From: Chelydra serpentina
Lineage: Eukaryota > Chordata > Testudines > Chelydridae
Assembly (NCBI GenBank): GCA_037349315.1
Contig: JBAIAC010000007.1
Location: 53,221,001 to 53,285,000, forward strand
Direction of reading: 5' to 3'
Length of the DNA stretch: 64,000 nt
Part shown: positions 21,415-32,790 of the stretch, piece after piece
Layout: the number at the start of each line of letters is the position of its first letter
Numbering within the stretch: the first letter of the stretch is position 1
Position numbers and translations under genes: made by a program
The notes under the pieces: generated by a model
Seen by the model: the letters and a program-made list of their open reading frames with translations, nothing else
What the model was told of the DNA's origin: nothing
The model's database searches: none

Positions 21415-22656
21415 GCATTCTGAGAGACACAACAAAGGTCTGTACTGGGCCCAGTGCTGTTCAACATATTCACAAAGGGGTAAACAGGGAGGTGGCGAAG
21501 TTTTCAGACAACACTAAATTATTTGAGAGAGGTGGTCCAAAGCAGATGGCGAAGAGTTACAAAGGGATCTCACAGAACTGGGTGACTGAGCAACACAATG
21601 GCAGATTAAATTCAATGTTGACAAATGCAAAATAATGCACATTGGAAAACAATCCCAACTATACATACAAAATGATGGGGTCTAAATTTAGCTTTTACCA
21701 ATCAAGAAAGATCTTGGAGTCGTCATGGATAGTTCTCTGAAAACATCTATTCCAGGGATCGGCAACCTTTGGCATGCGGCCCACCAGGGTAAGCCCCCTG
21801 GCGGGCCGGACCGGTTTGTTTACCTGCCGTGTCCCAGGTTCGGCCGATCATGGCTCCCACTGGCCGCAGTTTGCCACTCCAGGCCAATGGGGGCTGCGGG
21901 AAGCATGCCAAAGGTTGCCAATCCCTGATCTACTCAATGTGCATCAGCAGTCAAAAATGCTAACAGAATATTAGGAACCATTAGGAAAGTATCATAATGC
22001 CACTATATAAATCCATTGCACGCCCACACCTTGAATACTGCATGTAGTTCAGGTTGCCTCATCTCAAAAAAGATGTCTTAGAATTGGAAAAAATACAGAG
22101 AAGGACAGCAAAAATGATGAGGGGTATGGAGCAGCTTCCATCTGAGGCGAGATTAAAAAGACTGACTGTTCAGTTTGGAAAAGAGACAGCTAAGGAGGAG
22201 AGAGATGATAGAAGTCTATAAAATCATGAATGGTATGGAAAAAGTCAATAAGGAAATTTTCTTTAGCCCTTCAAATACCACACAAACCTGTGGTCACCAA
22301 TGAAATTAATAGGCAGCAGGTTTAAAACAAACATAAGGAAGTACTTTTTCACACAACGCACAGTCAACTGTGGAACTCCTTGCCAGAGGATGTTGTTAAG
22401 GCCAAAGTAACTGGGTTCAAAAAAGAATTTAGATCATGGAGGATAGGTCCATCAATAGCTATTCACCAAGGTGATCAGCGACACAACCCCATGCTCTGGG
22501 TGTCCCTAAACCTCTGATTGCCATAAGCTTGGACTAGATGACAATTGCCCTTTTCTGTTCATTCCCTCTGAAGTATCTGGCACCAACCACTGTTGAATGA
22601 CAGGATACTAGGCTAGATGGCCCATTGGTCTGACCCAGTATGGCTGTTCTTATGTA
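21415..22656 (+). mobile_element. CR1 LINE 3' fragment with a hAT MITE inside
   Basis: The sequence begins in the reverse transcriptase (GGGCCCAGTGCTGTTCAACA codes for GPVLFN) and runs through the C-terminal domain to a CR1 3' end (GGTCTGACCCAGTATGGC, TGTTCTTATG). Frameshifts are common. The insertion at 21753-21927 splits it. The same subfamily tail occurs at 42045-42426. Confidence 0.8.
21753..21927. mobile_element. hAT MITE, 175 bp, 8-bp target duplication
   Basis: The ends CAGGGATCGGCAACCTTTGG and (complement) CAGGGATTGGCAACCTTTGG are inverted, flanked by ATCTATTC (21745-21752) and ATCTACTC (21928-21935), 7 of 8 identical. It interrupts the CR1 frame, so it is younger than that copy. The middle is GC-rich. 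Confidence 0.85.
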
Positions 22657-22954
22657 AGGGAAGCTATCATGAGATGTATAAGACAGACAGCGTCTTTATG
22701 ATAGGGCCAAATCATGAAATGGTTACTCAGGCAAAAGTCCTACTAAAGTCAGTGGCAGCTGTGAGTGCTCAGCACTTCTGAAGATCATGCCATGTAGGCT
22801 CTGATCCAGCTCCCTTCAAAGTTAATGGGAACCTTCCCATTGTTTTCAGTGGGAGTTGGGTCAGGCCATTATTTCGTTATCTAACTTTAGTCATGCAATT
22901 TTTAAAATGTTGGCCTAGCGGTATGCATTTAAATTACATGGTTGCCCCTGTATT
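22657..22954. repeat. Small palindromic repeat remains
   Basis: Words such as AGTTAATGGGAACCTTCCCAT and TTTTCAGTGGGAGTTGGGTCA at 22800-22870 are inverted or of the common reptile CAATGGGA type. No clean ends were found. Confidence 0.3.
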
Positions 22955-23440
22955 CACCTGGATCACCTGGATCGATCGGACTGCAGCTGTCGTTAAGACT
23001 GCGCCGATCACAACACGTCTGCCATTCTTCTCGCACTCTTGCCTTTCTTCTCCACGTTCGTCCGAAACGTTTAACGATGTCATCTTCCCATCTTCTTGGA
23101 GGCCGACCGGGGGGTCTTTTCTGTTCTCGCGGGTACCACTCAGCAATAATTGTGATTCACCTGTTATCCGTGAGCCGTGCTGTGTGGCCCGCCCATCGCA
23201 TCTTGTTATGTCTGCTTTCCACGACAATATCTTTCACACCGCTGCGTTCTCTGATGATTTCATTTGGTATACGATTCAGAAGGGAGATTCCCGACATAGC
23301 TCGTTCCATTGCCCTTTCAGCTACCAACAGCCGTTGTTCTTCTCTCTTCGTCAGTGCCCATGTTTCACTGCCATACAGCATGGCTGGCAGCACTGCTGAA
23401 TTGAAAATATTTTTACGTGTGGTCTTGTCAATTTTTCCTT
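22955..23440 (-). pseudogene. RTE-type LINE, C-terminal end of reverse transcriptase
   Basis: The minus frame begins in KTTRKNIFNSAVLPAMLYG and continues SETWALTKREEQRLLVAERA, a hallmark of the last part of RTE-clade and related LINE polyproteins. It then has MRWAGHTARL and, after an in-frame TGA at about 23157 (a Trp codon in relatives), RPPGRPPRRWEDD. Past the last coding part the 3' end shows a 9-bp repeat (ATCCAGGTG twice, near 22960-22980) and no poly(A), as in RTE elements. The copy is 5' truncated at about 23440. Clade assignment rests on motif memory; a BovB-like or other RTE lineage cannot be told apart here. Confidence 0.65.
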
Positions 23441-25714
23441 TTTCCTGTATTACTGTAATTATTTCTGTAGTTTATTATAGTGTACTTAGTACAGTGCAGA
23501 AGATAGAGATGTGGTCTCTGATCCAAGGAACTTACAATCTCAATTAACAATACAATACAGCCACATAAAGCACCAAATGAGCAGAAGTTGAATTCATCAT
23601 GCTGCAGGGGTACATTTCTATAATGTGTATACATGATGATGAAGTAGTTGACAAAACACGTATGATAGATCCAAGAGACGACCACAGCTCCATTATGACA
23701 GCTAGGCTGAAGCCACTGCAATTTGTCATGGATATATGTTTGTTTTTAAATAAAATGTTCTGGAAATAACAGAATCTGTGCAGTCAGCAATTTTTAGTCA
23801 ATACATCGGACACTCCTTGTCTTTAAAAAATGCCAAAGGTCCTTGTTATCCATACTATGGACTAAAGTCTGGCTAAATTACACTTCAACAAGACAGCACA
23901 AACCCAGTGCCCGAAAGGTGGCCTTTCACACCTGTTCCCCCTATACCTTGGAAGCAGTGTTGCATGGTTTTAAATTCGTGAAGCTCTGGCTTTAGGCCCA
24001 TAACTGATTTGGGTCAGAGAAGTGGCCAAAAGTTGGCATGCGTTTCCAAACCTACTTCTGGTCTTGAATGGAATCAGAAAATTCAGAAGAGCATGTAAAT
24101 AAAAAATAATGTAGGGCCAGGTTCAGTCACCTAAGCTTACATGGAGCAGGACTGTAACCCTGTCACCCACTCTAAGTGACATAGCTGCACTGCCTCAGGA
24201 CTAGGACATGAAGCAGCCTGTGCCTCACCCTATGGGAGAAATGAACTGCACCAGCTTCCCCATCTGTCCCAGTGCTAGGATACTCATCAGTACTGCCCAC
24301 TCCCTGCCCATGCCCACCCACCCACCCCGGCATGGGATGAGGAGGAGCAGGCTGGCAGCAGCTGCTCTCCTCTCCATGGGGGGCTCCAGCAATGCAGGTA
24401 GCAAGTGTAAGCTCCTTATGATCCTTTCTCCCCTGCATGGGTGTGCAAGAGAGGTCATGACTGACCCCATTGGGGAATAATGCCGCTCAGTGCCCTTGTC
24501 CCACAGTTCAGTCTGAGTAAGAGTGGCAGAATCTGGCTCTTAAAAAATAACTTCCAAATGTTGCCAAAAGCTCAGTTTGATTCTGGGAAAGGCTTTGAAG
24601 ATATGGGTATACTGTGGGAGAGGTGGGATTCTTATTTATCTACACTGTTTACCTTAGGAATCCTCAGCCACCCCAGCAATGTTTTATAGCTGAGTGGTAG
24701 GCTACTCAAAACAAGAGTTTATCCTGGAAATGCAGCCAGACCCTCCGCTAAAGCAGAGCTGGCATTGCTTTCATGAATGAAACATCCTAGTGAAAAAAAC
24801 TGATATTTAGTCTATTAATTAGCTAGCTACATAAACTGTTTATCTCTGTTGCAGGTTTTATGCAATGTCCCTAGCTTGGAAAAGTGACTCTTCAGCTGAA
24901 ATGCAAATTAGTAATTCAGGTTACTGGTTAGTTTACATCTGCTGTTTCATTCCTTTTCAATGAGTTTTCATGACCAGCTCCTCTAGCGTTGAGTGTGTTC
25001 TCTTGTGATGAGATATACGCTCTGACTCCACACTTCAGCTCTTCCTTCTCTCCCCTTTTCCCTCCCATGGAGTTTCTCTTCCTAGCAGACCCCAGCAACA
25101 GAGCCTTGATATGAAATAACGCGCACATGCTAACTAACAGAGTGATGGGGATGAGGCAGGGGATAGCCCTTAGGCATTTCAAAGATAATATAAGAAAGTA
25201 AGAAGGAACCATTTGGGCTAAAGACCCAATAAACTTCTATGCATTAATTGTTGTCCAATATAATGTATCACATAATCCATCTTCTCACCCTTATCCTTCG
25301 AGAATCACAAGACTGATGTTCAAAGACCATTCTAATTTTGTGAGCTATTCGCACTGCTGTATTTATTCAGATCATTGCTTAATGGAATCCAGTATCCTGA
25401 GTCCAGTAGTGCCCGATACCTGATGTTCAAGAACAATGTAAAGCTTTAACTACACGTTACCAATGTTATAAAATTAGCCAGGCTTTTTAAAACTTACCCT
25501 GATGTTTTCCTGTGAAAAGCCGAGCAGGCTGGCTGCTGCAGTGTATAGCTAGGAAGTGAAATTGGTGGGGTCGGGGGAGCCATAAGGAATGGAAGACTCC
25601 TGTTAAAAGCAAGAGAGCTGTAGACTTTACAGACAAAAGCAAACAGCCTCTAACTCCTTGCCCATCTTTAAACCATGTTCATTTAAACAAATGGTCACTA
25701 TAACTCATTATACA
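23441..25714. other. No gene recognised
   Basis: A short L2-like segment in antisense (GGTCTCTGATCCAAGGAACTTACAATCTC) lies at about 23513-23541. The CCCACCCACCCACCCC stretch near 24305 is simple sequence. Open frames of about 90 codons overlap on both strands at 24172-24480 without any known domain. Confidence 0.4.
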
Positions 25715-26430
25715 GAATCATATAAATCCTAGATGAAAAAGATCTTTAGGTCAAACTAATTTTGTTCAGGGTAAAAGTGTTCCCAGCACTAGATTTTCTG
25801 ATATATCATCCAGTCAAACTTTAAGTAACTCAAATCGCAGGCCTCCCTCCCACTACTCTCCTTTGGGAACTGATCCAGAGGCCATTTGTTCATAGTTAAG
25901 ATTTTTTTCATATTGACTTTTAATTTTCTTTTGCCCTCTTTGTACCACTCTGAACAAGTCTTTCCCTTTCTTGTGTTTATATCCTTTAAACTCTTGGAGA
26001 CAATTGTGTCCAGCCTTAGACATTGTATAGACATAATAGCTAATTATTCTTAGTTATTATAACCATCCCTCAGACAGCCTGATTCTCCGCTCACACTGGA
26101 ATAAATCAGGAGTATCTCCACCAGCACCAAGAGAAGTACACTGGTGGAAGTGAGTGAGGAATCAGGGCAATATCAGTCCCTTAATCATTCTTGCTTCAAT
26201 TCTCTCCAGTTAGTCAGTATTTGTTATGAGGAGTTGTTGTTATAGTAATGCCTAGGATTCCTAGACAGACCAGGACCCCATTGGCGTTTGCACAGCACCT
26301 AGCACAAACACAAAGCTAGTCTCTACCCTAATGAGCCTACAATCTGGAATTGCGGTGCCCAGAACTGAACGCAACATTACAGCTAATTTGGGGTGGAGTA
26401 AAACAGATATGCTAATTCAACGCAAAATGA
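25715..26430 (-). mobile_element. CR1-like LINE 3' part, antisense, interrupted
   Basis: In antisense, segments match the order of a CR1 3' half: CAGAATCATATAAATCCTAG (tail), CATCCAGTCAAACTTTAAGT, AACAAGTCTTTCCCTTTC, then ATCATTCTTGCTTCAATTC, and after an insert GCGGTGCCCAGAACTGAACG. It is cut by a palindromic piece at 26082-26168 and an L2 tail at 26225-26345. Strongly diverged. Confidence 0.5.
26225..26345 (-). mobile_element. L2 LINE 3' tail, antisense
   Basis: ACCAGGACCCCATTGGCGTT, GCACAGCACCTAGCACAAAC and GTCTCTACCCTAATGAGCCT correspond to the inverted end of a reptile L2 element. It lies within the CR1-like copy. Confidence 0.5.
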
Positions 26431-26492
26431 TTTTCAAAAATGTAACTAGAGGCCAAACAGCTCTACGCTATGGCAGAGGAACACTTAATGAC

Positions 26493-26706
26493 GGGAGGGA
26501 TAGCTCAGTGGTTTGAGCATTGGCCTGCTAAACCCAGTGTTGTGAGTTCAATCCTTGGGGGGGGTCATTTAGGGATCTGGGGCAAAAATCTGTCAGGGGA
26601 CAATACTTGGTCCTGCTAGTGAAGGCAGGGGACTGGACTCAATTACCTTTCAAGGTCCTTCCAGTTCTAGGAGATAGGCATATCTCCATTAAAAAAAAAA
26701 AAAAAA
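26493..26706 (+). mobile_element. tRNA-derived SINE, tortoise type, poly(A) tail
   Basis: The head has a pol III A box (TAGCTCAGTGG, from 26501) and B box (GAGTTCAATCC, from 26544), 43 bases apart, with a D arm and the word TGGCCTGCTAAACCCAG between. The body follows (GGGATCTGGGGCAAAAATC, GGTCCTGCTAGTGAAGGC, GGTCCTTCCAGTTCTAGG) and it ends in a run of 16 A after ATCTCCATTA. This is a cryptodire turtle SINE type. No clear target duplication. Confidence 0.8.
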
Positions 26707-27157
26707 GACATGGCTGGTTAGCCTCGGGTGATCAGCTGGGGCTGTGTTGTCTCTGCGGATACCTGTGTGAAGGAAGGAAACTCTACTACGTCAACCTCTC
26801 AGTTGCCTACATATTATTTCACAGGAGGGCAGATTTTCCCCTTGCCCCACACACCCAGAAGACGCAGATGGCTAAGCCCCCAAAACCATTGGCTCCTCCA
26901 GGAACTGTGGTGGCAACGGCCATCCAGACAGCAGCTCTGTGCTGTGCCTCTCACTGGCTCCTTCTCTAGCCCTGGCACCCCTCTGCTAGCACAATGGCAA
27001 CAGCTGTGCTGTTATGGATTTCCTTGCTGCCTCTGCCCTCAGAAACCCCCTTTGGCCATCCCCGTTTCCCACTTCCAAGGAGCCCTTCCAGAGCTGCTTG
27101 TGCAGTGTGAGGGGAAGGAGAGACTGGTGCTGTGGAGGTGGGTCTTCACCCACCTTT
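26707..27157. other. No feature recognised
   Basis: Two overlapping open frames (about 120 and 149 codons, + strand) cover this stretch. They have no domain I know and show no start context; I regard them as chance. Confidence 0.35.
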
Positions 27158-27165
27158 CCCCCAGG

Positions 27166-27376
27166 GGCAGTGCTTAATTTGTGCCAGGGCTGAGCCCCGG
27201 CACTGCTAGGCTTGGCAGTTCATAGTCCCGGCACCGCTAGGCTTGGCAGTTCATAGTCCCGGCACCGCTAGGCTTGGCAGTTCATAGCCCCGACACCACT
27301 AGGCTTGCTGCATCAGTTATTAAAGTACAAAAATTGCTTGCGCCCCGGCACCTCTTTCATTACAAAGTAAGCACAG
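27166..27376. mobile_element. hAT-like MITE with a 31-bp internal tandem repeat
   Basis: The ends GGCAGTGCTTAATTTGTGCC and (complement) CTGTGCTTACTTTGTAATG are inverted. CCCCCAGG is found at 27158-27165 and again at 27377-27384, a perfect 8-bp target duplication if the extra GG is counted in the element. The inside holds a 31-bp unit (TAGGCTTGGCAGTTCATAG...) starting at 27207, 27238 and 27269 with a partial copy at 27300. Confidence 0.65.
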
Positions 27377-27384
27377 CCCCCAGG

Positions 27385-28912
27385 GCACTGACAGAGGCAG
27401 AGCGTGCGGCAGGATCTTTGGTACAGTGTTTAACTACAAATGGCTGCTCCCTTTTATTGACATTTTAAGGGATGCTGAAAGGTTAAAAATCAGACATACA
27501 GAAAAAACAACCCCTTATCTACTGTACTTATAAAACAGGAGTCAAATCACACCATCCCAAAAACCAGCCTCCTCCTTAAGAGCTGTGTTGGTATTGCCTT
27601 CTGCCCTAATCCTCTGCCCCATCCCACGGTGTGGGGGGAGAAGTGGGGGGTAAAGGGAGAGGGAGGCGTCAAAGAGCACAGAGCAGGTTCTGCAGGAGAA
27701 TGCTGAGGATGTCCAGCATTAATGTCCATGGGAATGTTCCTGAGGGCTGGCAAAGCCCAGCTGTCCCTGGCCAGGTCCCCCTTTCACCTAGCCTATCACC
27801 CCCCCACTCTCGCCAAGCCCCAACATTCATTGCCATATGAGCTAGAGCATGTTCTCATTATTTTTACAGTAAATCACTTCCTCATTTCCTTTGTTTATTG
27901 TAGGTGGATTTGGTGATTTCCATGTACATGTGATGCAGAGCTTGGCACATAAGAGCAGTATGTACACTAATTTAATCATGCGGGTTACTGTCCAGTCTGT
28001 TGGACTCGGAAGAAGAGTCAAGTGAGCTGGCTGGGGCTCAGTGGGATCACGTCACTTTTCTCCACTTCTCTGGGCCAATTAAGACAATTCTGTGGAACCT
28101 GCAGTCACGGGGGCTTCCTCCAAACAGGGATAGTCTGAAATGAGAGTGTAATGTTTACAGTCACACTCCAGTGCGATGTAGCTTGAGCGGTGAGCTGCTT
28201 CCCACTGCCCAAGAGCTCTGAGGTGACTATAACATAAGCCCCTAGGGCATCAGGGTGTCACCCCTTTGTTATAGCCCTGGTTGAGCACCTCACAGTTTTC
28301 CCTCCTCATGATGTTTAACTGGAAACCTGCATCAGCTCGTCCTCTGTCTCCCTTCCCAAACAAACAGGCCAATTCTCATGCATTGGCTTTTCCCCCAGGC
28401 CTCAGCCTCCGGCTGCCATAGCATGGGAATCTAAAGCAGGCAGAGGAGCAGGTAACACACTGAATGTTGGGCCCTGGGGGCTCAATCTAATTCCTTTGCA
28501 GGAGGCCCCAGATTTGCTTGCACTGACCCTGCCAGTGATCTTTCCTGTACCTGACACATTCCAAGATCGTGCCATTAAGGCACAGCCCTGAGAAGCAGCT
28601 GATGTGGTGTCTCCTGGGCGCCTTTGAGGTGTGTGCCATTCATTAAGAGAGTGCAGCATGAACTCCCTTCCAAGGGCAGCTCTGCATGCAGGGTGGCAGA
28701 ACTATGACTCTGCTGGCTTTAGGCCCTTGCTAGCCCCTTTGGGGAGGCTGGTACTTGCAGGGGCACTAGCCCTGGACTCCCTTTCCGCTCAAGGTAATAA
28801 GAGCACTGCAGTTGTGGACAGCCCAAGCCCAGGGACAGATGGATGGGGGAAAAGGCCACAATTTGGCCCAATCATTACAAAACCCTCTCTCCTACAGTAA
28901 CAACAACACAGT
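27385..28912. other. No feature recognised
   Basis: Moderately GC-rich sequence without clear repeats. Frames at 28402-28659 and 28631-28900 carry no known domain. Confidence 0.35.
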
Positions 28913-29065
28913 ACCAGTGTTGTTGCATCCGATGAAGTGGGTTCTTAACCCACGAAAGCTTATGCTGAAATAAATTTGTTAGTCTCTAAGGTGCCACAGG
29001 TATTTTTCTTGTTTTCTTTTTGCTGACACAGACTAACACGGCTACTACACTGAAAACAGTACCAG
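28913..29065 (+). repeat. Interspersed repeat (GATGAAGTGGGTT type)
   Basis: It begins GCATCCGATGAAGTGGGTTC, then CCACGAAAGCTTATGCTG, AATAAATTTGTTAGTCTC, AAGGTGCCACAGG and ACAGACTAACACGGCTACTA. A shorter copy with the same order is at 49893-49975. I have seen this repeat in many reptile sequences but do not know its class for certain; it looks like the 3' part of a retroelement. Confidence 0.6.
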
Positions 29066-29149
29066 TGGTTTCCGCATGCTTCTGGCTTGGCTTCTTGCGC
29101 AAGGTGGGGCACCTTTGCCAGTTGTAATAAGCATTGCCAGTTACCATGA

Positions 29150-29315
29150 TAGGATGATAGTCTGTTGGTTAGGGCACTAGACTGCTCTGCTCTGCACTTT
29201 CTATGTAACTTCATCTACCCGGTGCCTCCATTCCCTGTCTGTAAGCATCTGTACTTCTCTTTCTCATCGGGTGCAAGCGAGTGAGGTGCTTAGATACGGT
29301 GATAATGGCATCCCT
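29150..29315 (+). mobile_element. MIR SINE, diverged
   Basis: AGTCTGTTGGTTAGGGCACTAG resembles the tRNA-related head of MIR, and GTGCCTCCATTCCCTGTCTG with GTGAGGTGCTTAGATACGG the later parts. The usual cytosine-rich core is poorly kept. Confidence 0.45.
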
Positions 29316-30950
29316 ATAATTACAATAGCTAGTTGTGGAGAGAGGCAGGGCTCCTACGCTTCCCCCTCACACACACACACCCCCTCTCCAGGCAGGGACA
29401 GGGAATGGAAAAGGCTTTGATTCCACTGCCACAAAGCCTTAGCCAGAGGAGCTGAGCCACAGGTATTAGCATATTACTTCCCCCTAAAGCTGGATGGTAA
29501 TCAGAGAATAAACTGTGACTCGGAATATATCCTTGGTCTGCTCCACGGGCAGCACAGTGCACACGGTCCCTTTTCTCAGGGCAGATTGTGAAGTTATTGT
29601 CTAGCCCTGGCTGATCTTCCAGAGGGAGTTCTCTTTCCCCATCCCTCTTTTTCTCTCCCTCCCTTTCAAAAAGTGCTCAAAACACTGATCATTTTTGTAC
29701 CCCCAAAGTCTGTGAAGAGAGCCACAAAAGTCATCATGTTGCAAGCTCAAGCTGACGCTGCATCCTTCCCCCATCTCCCCCACATATGGGCCTCTCTCAG
29801 TCAGAGCAACAGCTGGTCTGCATTTCTTGAATTTCTTAATCTTAATGTTATTTCAATGCATTTTTTCTTGTGTGCTGACAAGCAGGCTTGGAAAGCGTCA
29901 CCTCACTATGGGCCATGTGTGTAATGAGGATCCTGCCATTCTTGTGCCAGGCGCTTTTCTTCCTAACGACCTGGTCAGTGCCAGTCCCTTGAAGGCATCC
30001 ATTACAGCAGGTTAAATGTTGCCATGGAGATTTCAGCAGCTCCCTCCCCTTCCCCACTTCCTTTTATAGTTTTCTGTTGATTGTAAACAGCATCTTGAGC
30101 TCAGCACGAGCTGGCACATCTTCTCCCTTTGCCCAGGTCACCTGCCCGACCAAGTTGCCTCTCAGCCTGCTGCCTGTTGCCTGGGAGAGTAGCTATGCCA
30201 CCCTTTGAAAACAGCCCCCACGTGACGGGGGCGGGGGCGCTCTTTTCATTCCTCTTTTATCAGCTTTGCCTGGATCTTCCAGAGCAGCTGCGGGAGCCAC
30301 ACTGCCAAGAGGGAAGGGGGAGGACTGTGGAAGGAGCCAGCTCTGTGGACACAGCCCCTGAGATCTGCGGCATTTGCCTGCTTCGTTGAGCTCCATGGAG
30401 GTGAGAGGACTCCTCTCACCTCCTATGCACTCTGCCAGGTCTCCATCCCCCCACCCCCGAAACAATGGGGCATACAGCAGAAACTCAGTTTCTATCATGT
30501 TCCCCTCGAGGAAAGCAAGCAACAGCAATACAGCGAGACCCTTGTGGGGTTTTCGGCTGGCTTTTGCTCCCTTTTAAAAAAAAATTTTTGAGGGAGAGGG
30601 AAGATTTGCCCCCCCAAGAGATTTATATTTGTTGTTTTCCCCTAAAATCTACTATCCCTCCATTGGCCGAATGTTGTGATCTCACATGCTGCATGACTTG
30701 GGTTTGTCCTTTCCTGAAACACCAACCATGATCATGGCTCCCTTGTTTCACTCACCAGTCAGTGCCCTCTCATCTCCATTCTGATGGGTGCCAGGGAAAC
30801 TAGCATCGGGGCAGAGAAGGGAGAGAGTAAGTTAGCAAAGGGTATTCTTTTTAGAAATTTTGGAAAAAATATATATGTTAAAGTGCCCCCTGTTTCTGCC
30901 CCTGCTACCACCTTCTCCCACCCCCCTATTTGGTGCTAGTGTGACTGCTG
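29316..30950. other. No feature recognised
   Basis: A CACACACACACACCCCC run lies near 29370 and CT-rich patches at 29630-29670. No coding or repeat signal is convincing. Confidence 0.35.
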
Positions 30951-31456
30951 CTGGAATACTGTCCCTGTGGTGACCACAATTCAAGAACGATGTTGATAAA
31001 TTGGAGAGGGTTCAAAGAAGAGCCAGGAGAATGATGAAAGGATTAAAAAACATGCCTTATAGTCATAGGCTCAAGGAGCTCCATCTCTTTAGCTTAACAA
31101 AGAGAAGGTGAAAAGAGTGACTCGATTACAGTCTGTAAGGATCTACATGGGGAACAAATATTTAATAATGGGCTCTTCAGTCTAGCAGAGAAAGAAATAA
31201 CACAATCCAATAGCTGGCAGCTGAAGCTAGACTAATTCAAACTAGAAATAAGTCATCACATTTTAACTGTGAGAGTAACTAACCATTGGAACAGTAGCTC
31301 AAGGGTTGTGGTGGATTCGCCATCACCAGCAATTTTAAAATCAAGATTAGATGTTTTTCTAAAAGCTCTGCTGTATGAATTATTTTGTGCAAGTTCTATG
31401 GCCTGTGCTAGACAGGAGGTCAAATGATCACAGTGGTCCCTCCTGGCCTCAGAAGT
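30951..31456 (+). mobile_element. CR1 LINE 3' fragment
   Basis: It begins CTGGAATACTGTCCCTGTGG and CACAATTCAAGAACGATGTTG (coding for the C-terminal reverse transcriptase part), keeps the sequence for QRRARRMMKGLKN in broken form, and ends in the CR1 3' part (GATCACAGTGGTCCCTCCTGG). It is directly followed by a second CR1 in the same orientation. Confidence 0.75.
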
Positions 31457-31465
31457 TAATCTCCC

Positions 31466-32281
31466 ATGTTTAAGAAGGACGAATTCAAACTAGAACAGGT
31501 ACAGAGAAGGGCTACTAGGATGATCCGAGGAATGGAAAACCTGTCTTATGAAAGGAAACTTAAAGAGCTTGGCTTGTTTAGCCTAACCAAAAGAAGGCTG
31601 AGAGGAGATATGATTGCTCTCTATAAATATATCAGAGGGATAAATACCAGGGAGGGAGAGGAATTATTTAAGCTCAGTACCAATGTGGACACAAGAACAA
31701 ATGGATATAAACTGGCCATCAAGAAGTTTAGACTTGAAATTAGACGAAGGTTTCTAACCATCAGAGGAATGAAGTTCTGGAACAGCCTTCCAAGGGAAGC
31801 AGTGGGGGCAAAAGACATATCTGGCTTCAAGATTAAGCTTGATGAGTTAGGCCAGTTTTGGCAATTGATCTTTGACTATTAGCGGTAAATAGGCCCAATG
31901 GCCTGTGATGGGATGCTAGATGGGGTGGGATCTGAATTATTGCAGAGAATTCTTTCCTGGGTGTCTGGCTGGTGAGTCTTGGCCACATGCTCAAGGTTTA
32001 ACTGATCACCATATTTGGGTTCAGGAAGACATTTTCCTCCAGGGCAGATTGGCAGAGGCCCTGGGGTTTTTTCGCCTTCCTCTGCAACATGGGGCACAGA
32101 TCACTTGCTGGAGGATTCTCTGCACCTTGAAGTCTTTAAACCATGATTTGAGGACTTGAATAGCTCAGACATATGTTAGGGGTTTATTTCAGGAGTGGGT
32201 GGGTGAGATTCTGTGGCCTGCATTGTGCAGGAGGTCAGACTAGACGATCATAATGGTGCCTTCTGACCTTAGAGTCTATGA
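31466..32281 (+). mobile_element. CR1 LINE 3' fragment with open C-terminal frame
   Basis: The frame 31466-31882 is open for 138 codons and is the normal end of the CR1 polyprotein: [20 protein letters not shown], then LFSLTKRRLRGDMIALYKY, RRRFLTIRGMKFWNSLPREA and a C-terminal DELGQFW. It is the best preserved CR1 coding segment in the window. The 3' part ends in CATAATGGTGCCTTCTGACC and a short TCTATGAG. Endonuclease and most of the reverse transcriptase are missing by 5' truncation. Confidence 0.8.
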
Positions 32282-32664
32282 GCACTGGCACTTCCATGGC
32301 AGATCACCAGAAGTCTCTCTGTTTTTGGCACTGTTGTAGGGGTCACATTTCCTCATGACTGAACTGTTCCTAAAGAATTTCTGTAATGTAAACAGGCTTT
32401 TCTTCAAAGTCAGGCATGCATTGCTGCAACATCTCATATTTATTGTACACAATGCTAGTAAAATTCAGCTCTCACTTTCAATATGAATGCCTTAACATCC
32501 CTTCTTGCAACATCTCTGAGCAATAACGGAGTGTGCGATCCCAATACCACACACTCTTCCTAGAGTAGGCCAGGGCAGTAATGGAGTTCAGATTGTGGTC
32601 CTCAAAACTCCTTTCAGTATCCTATTGGGGTATATGATCTTTATCCTCAGGCTGCTACTGGCCT

Positions 32665-32790
32665 GCTAGGTGTCCTTGAGCAAGTCACATCAGCTCTCTA
32701 TGCCTCAGTTTCCCCAACTGTAAAATGGGGCTAACTCATTCACCCATGACCTCCTTTGTAAAGCATTTTACAATCAGTGGTTGAAAGGTG
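32665..32790 (+). mobile_element. MIR SINE, partial
   Basis: The core is clear: CCTTGAGCAAGTCACATCAG, CTCTATGCCTCAGTTTCCCC, ACTGTAAAATGGGGCTAAC. The head is missing. Confidence 0.7.

Noticed and set aside
22893..23547. Plus-strand frames of 168 and 201 codons
   Set aside because: They are shadows of the minus-strand RTE-type coding remnant.
27385..28912. CpG island or promoter of a host gene
   Set aside because: GC is only moderately raised, CpG is not enriched and no exon follows.
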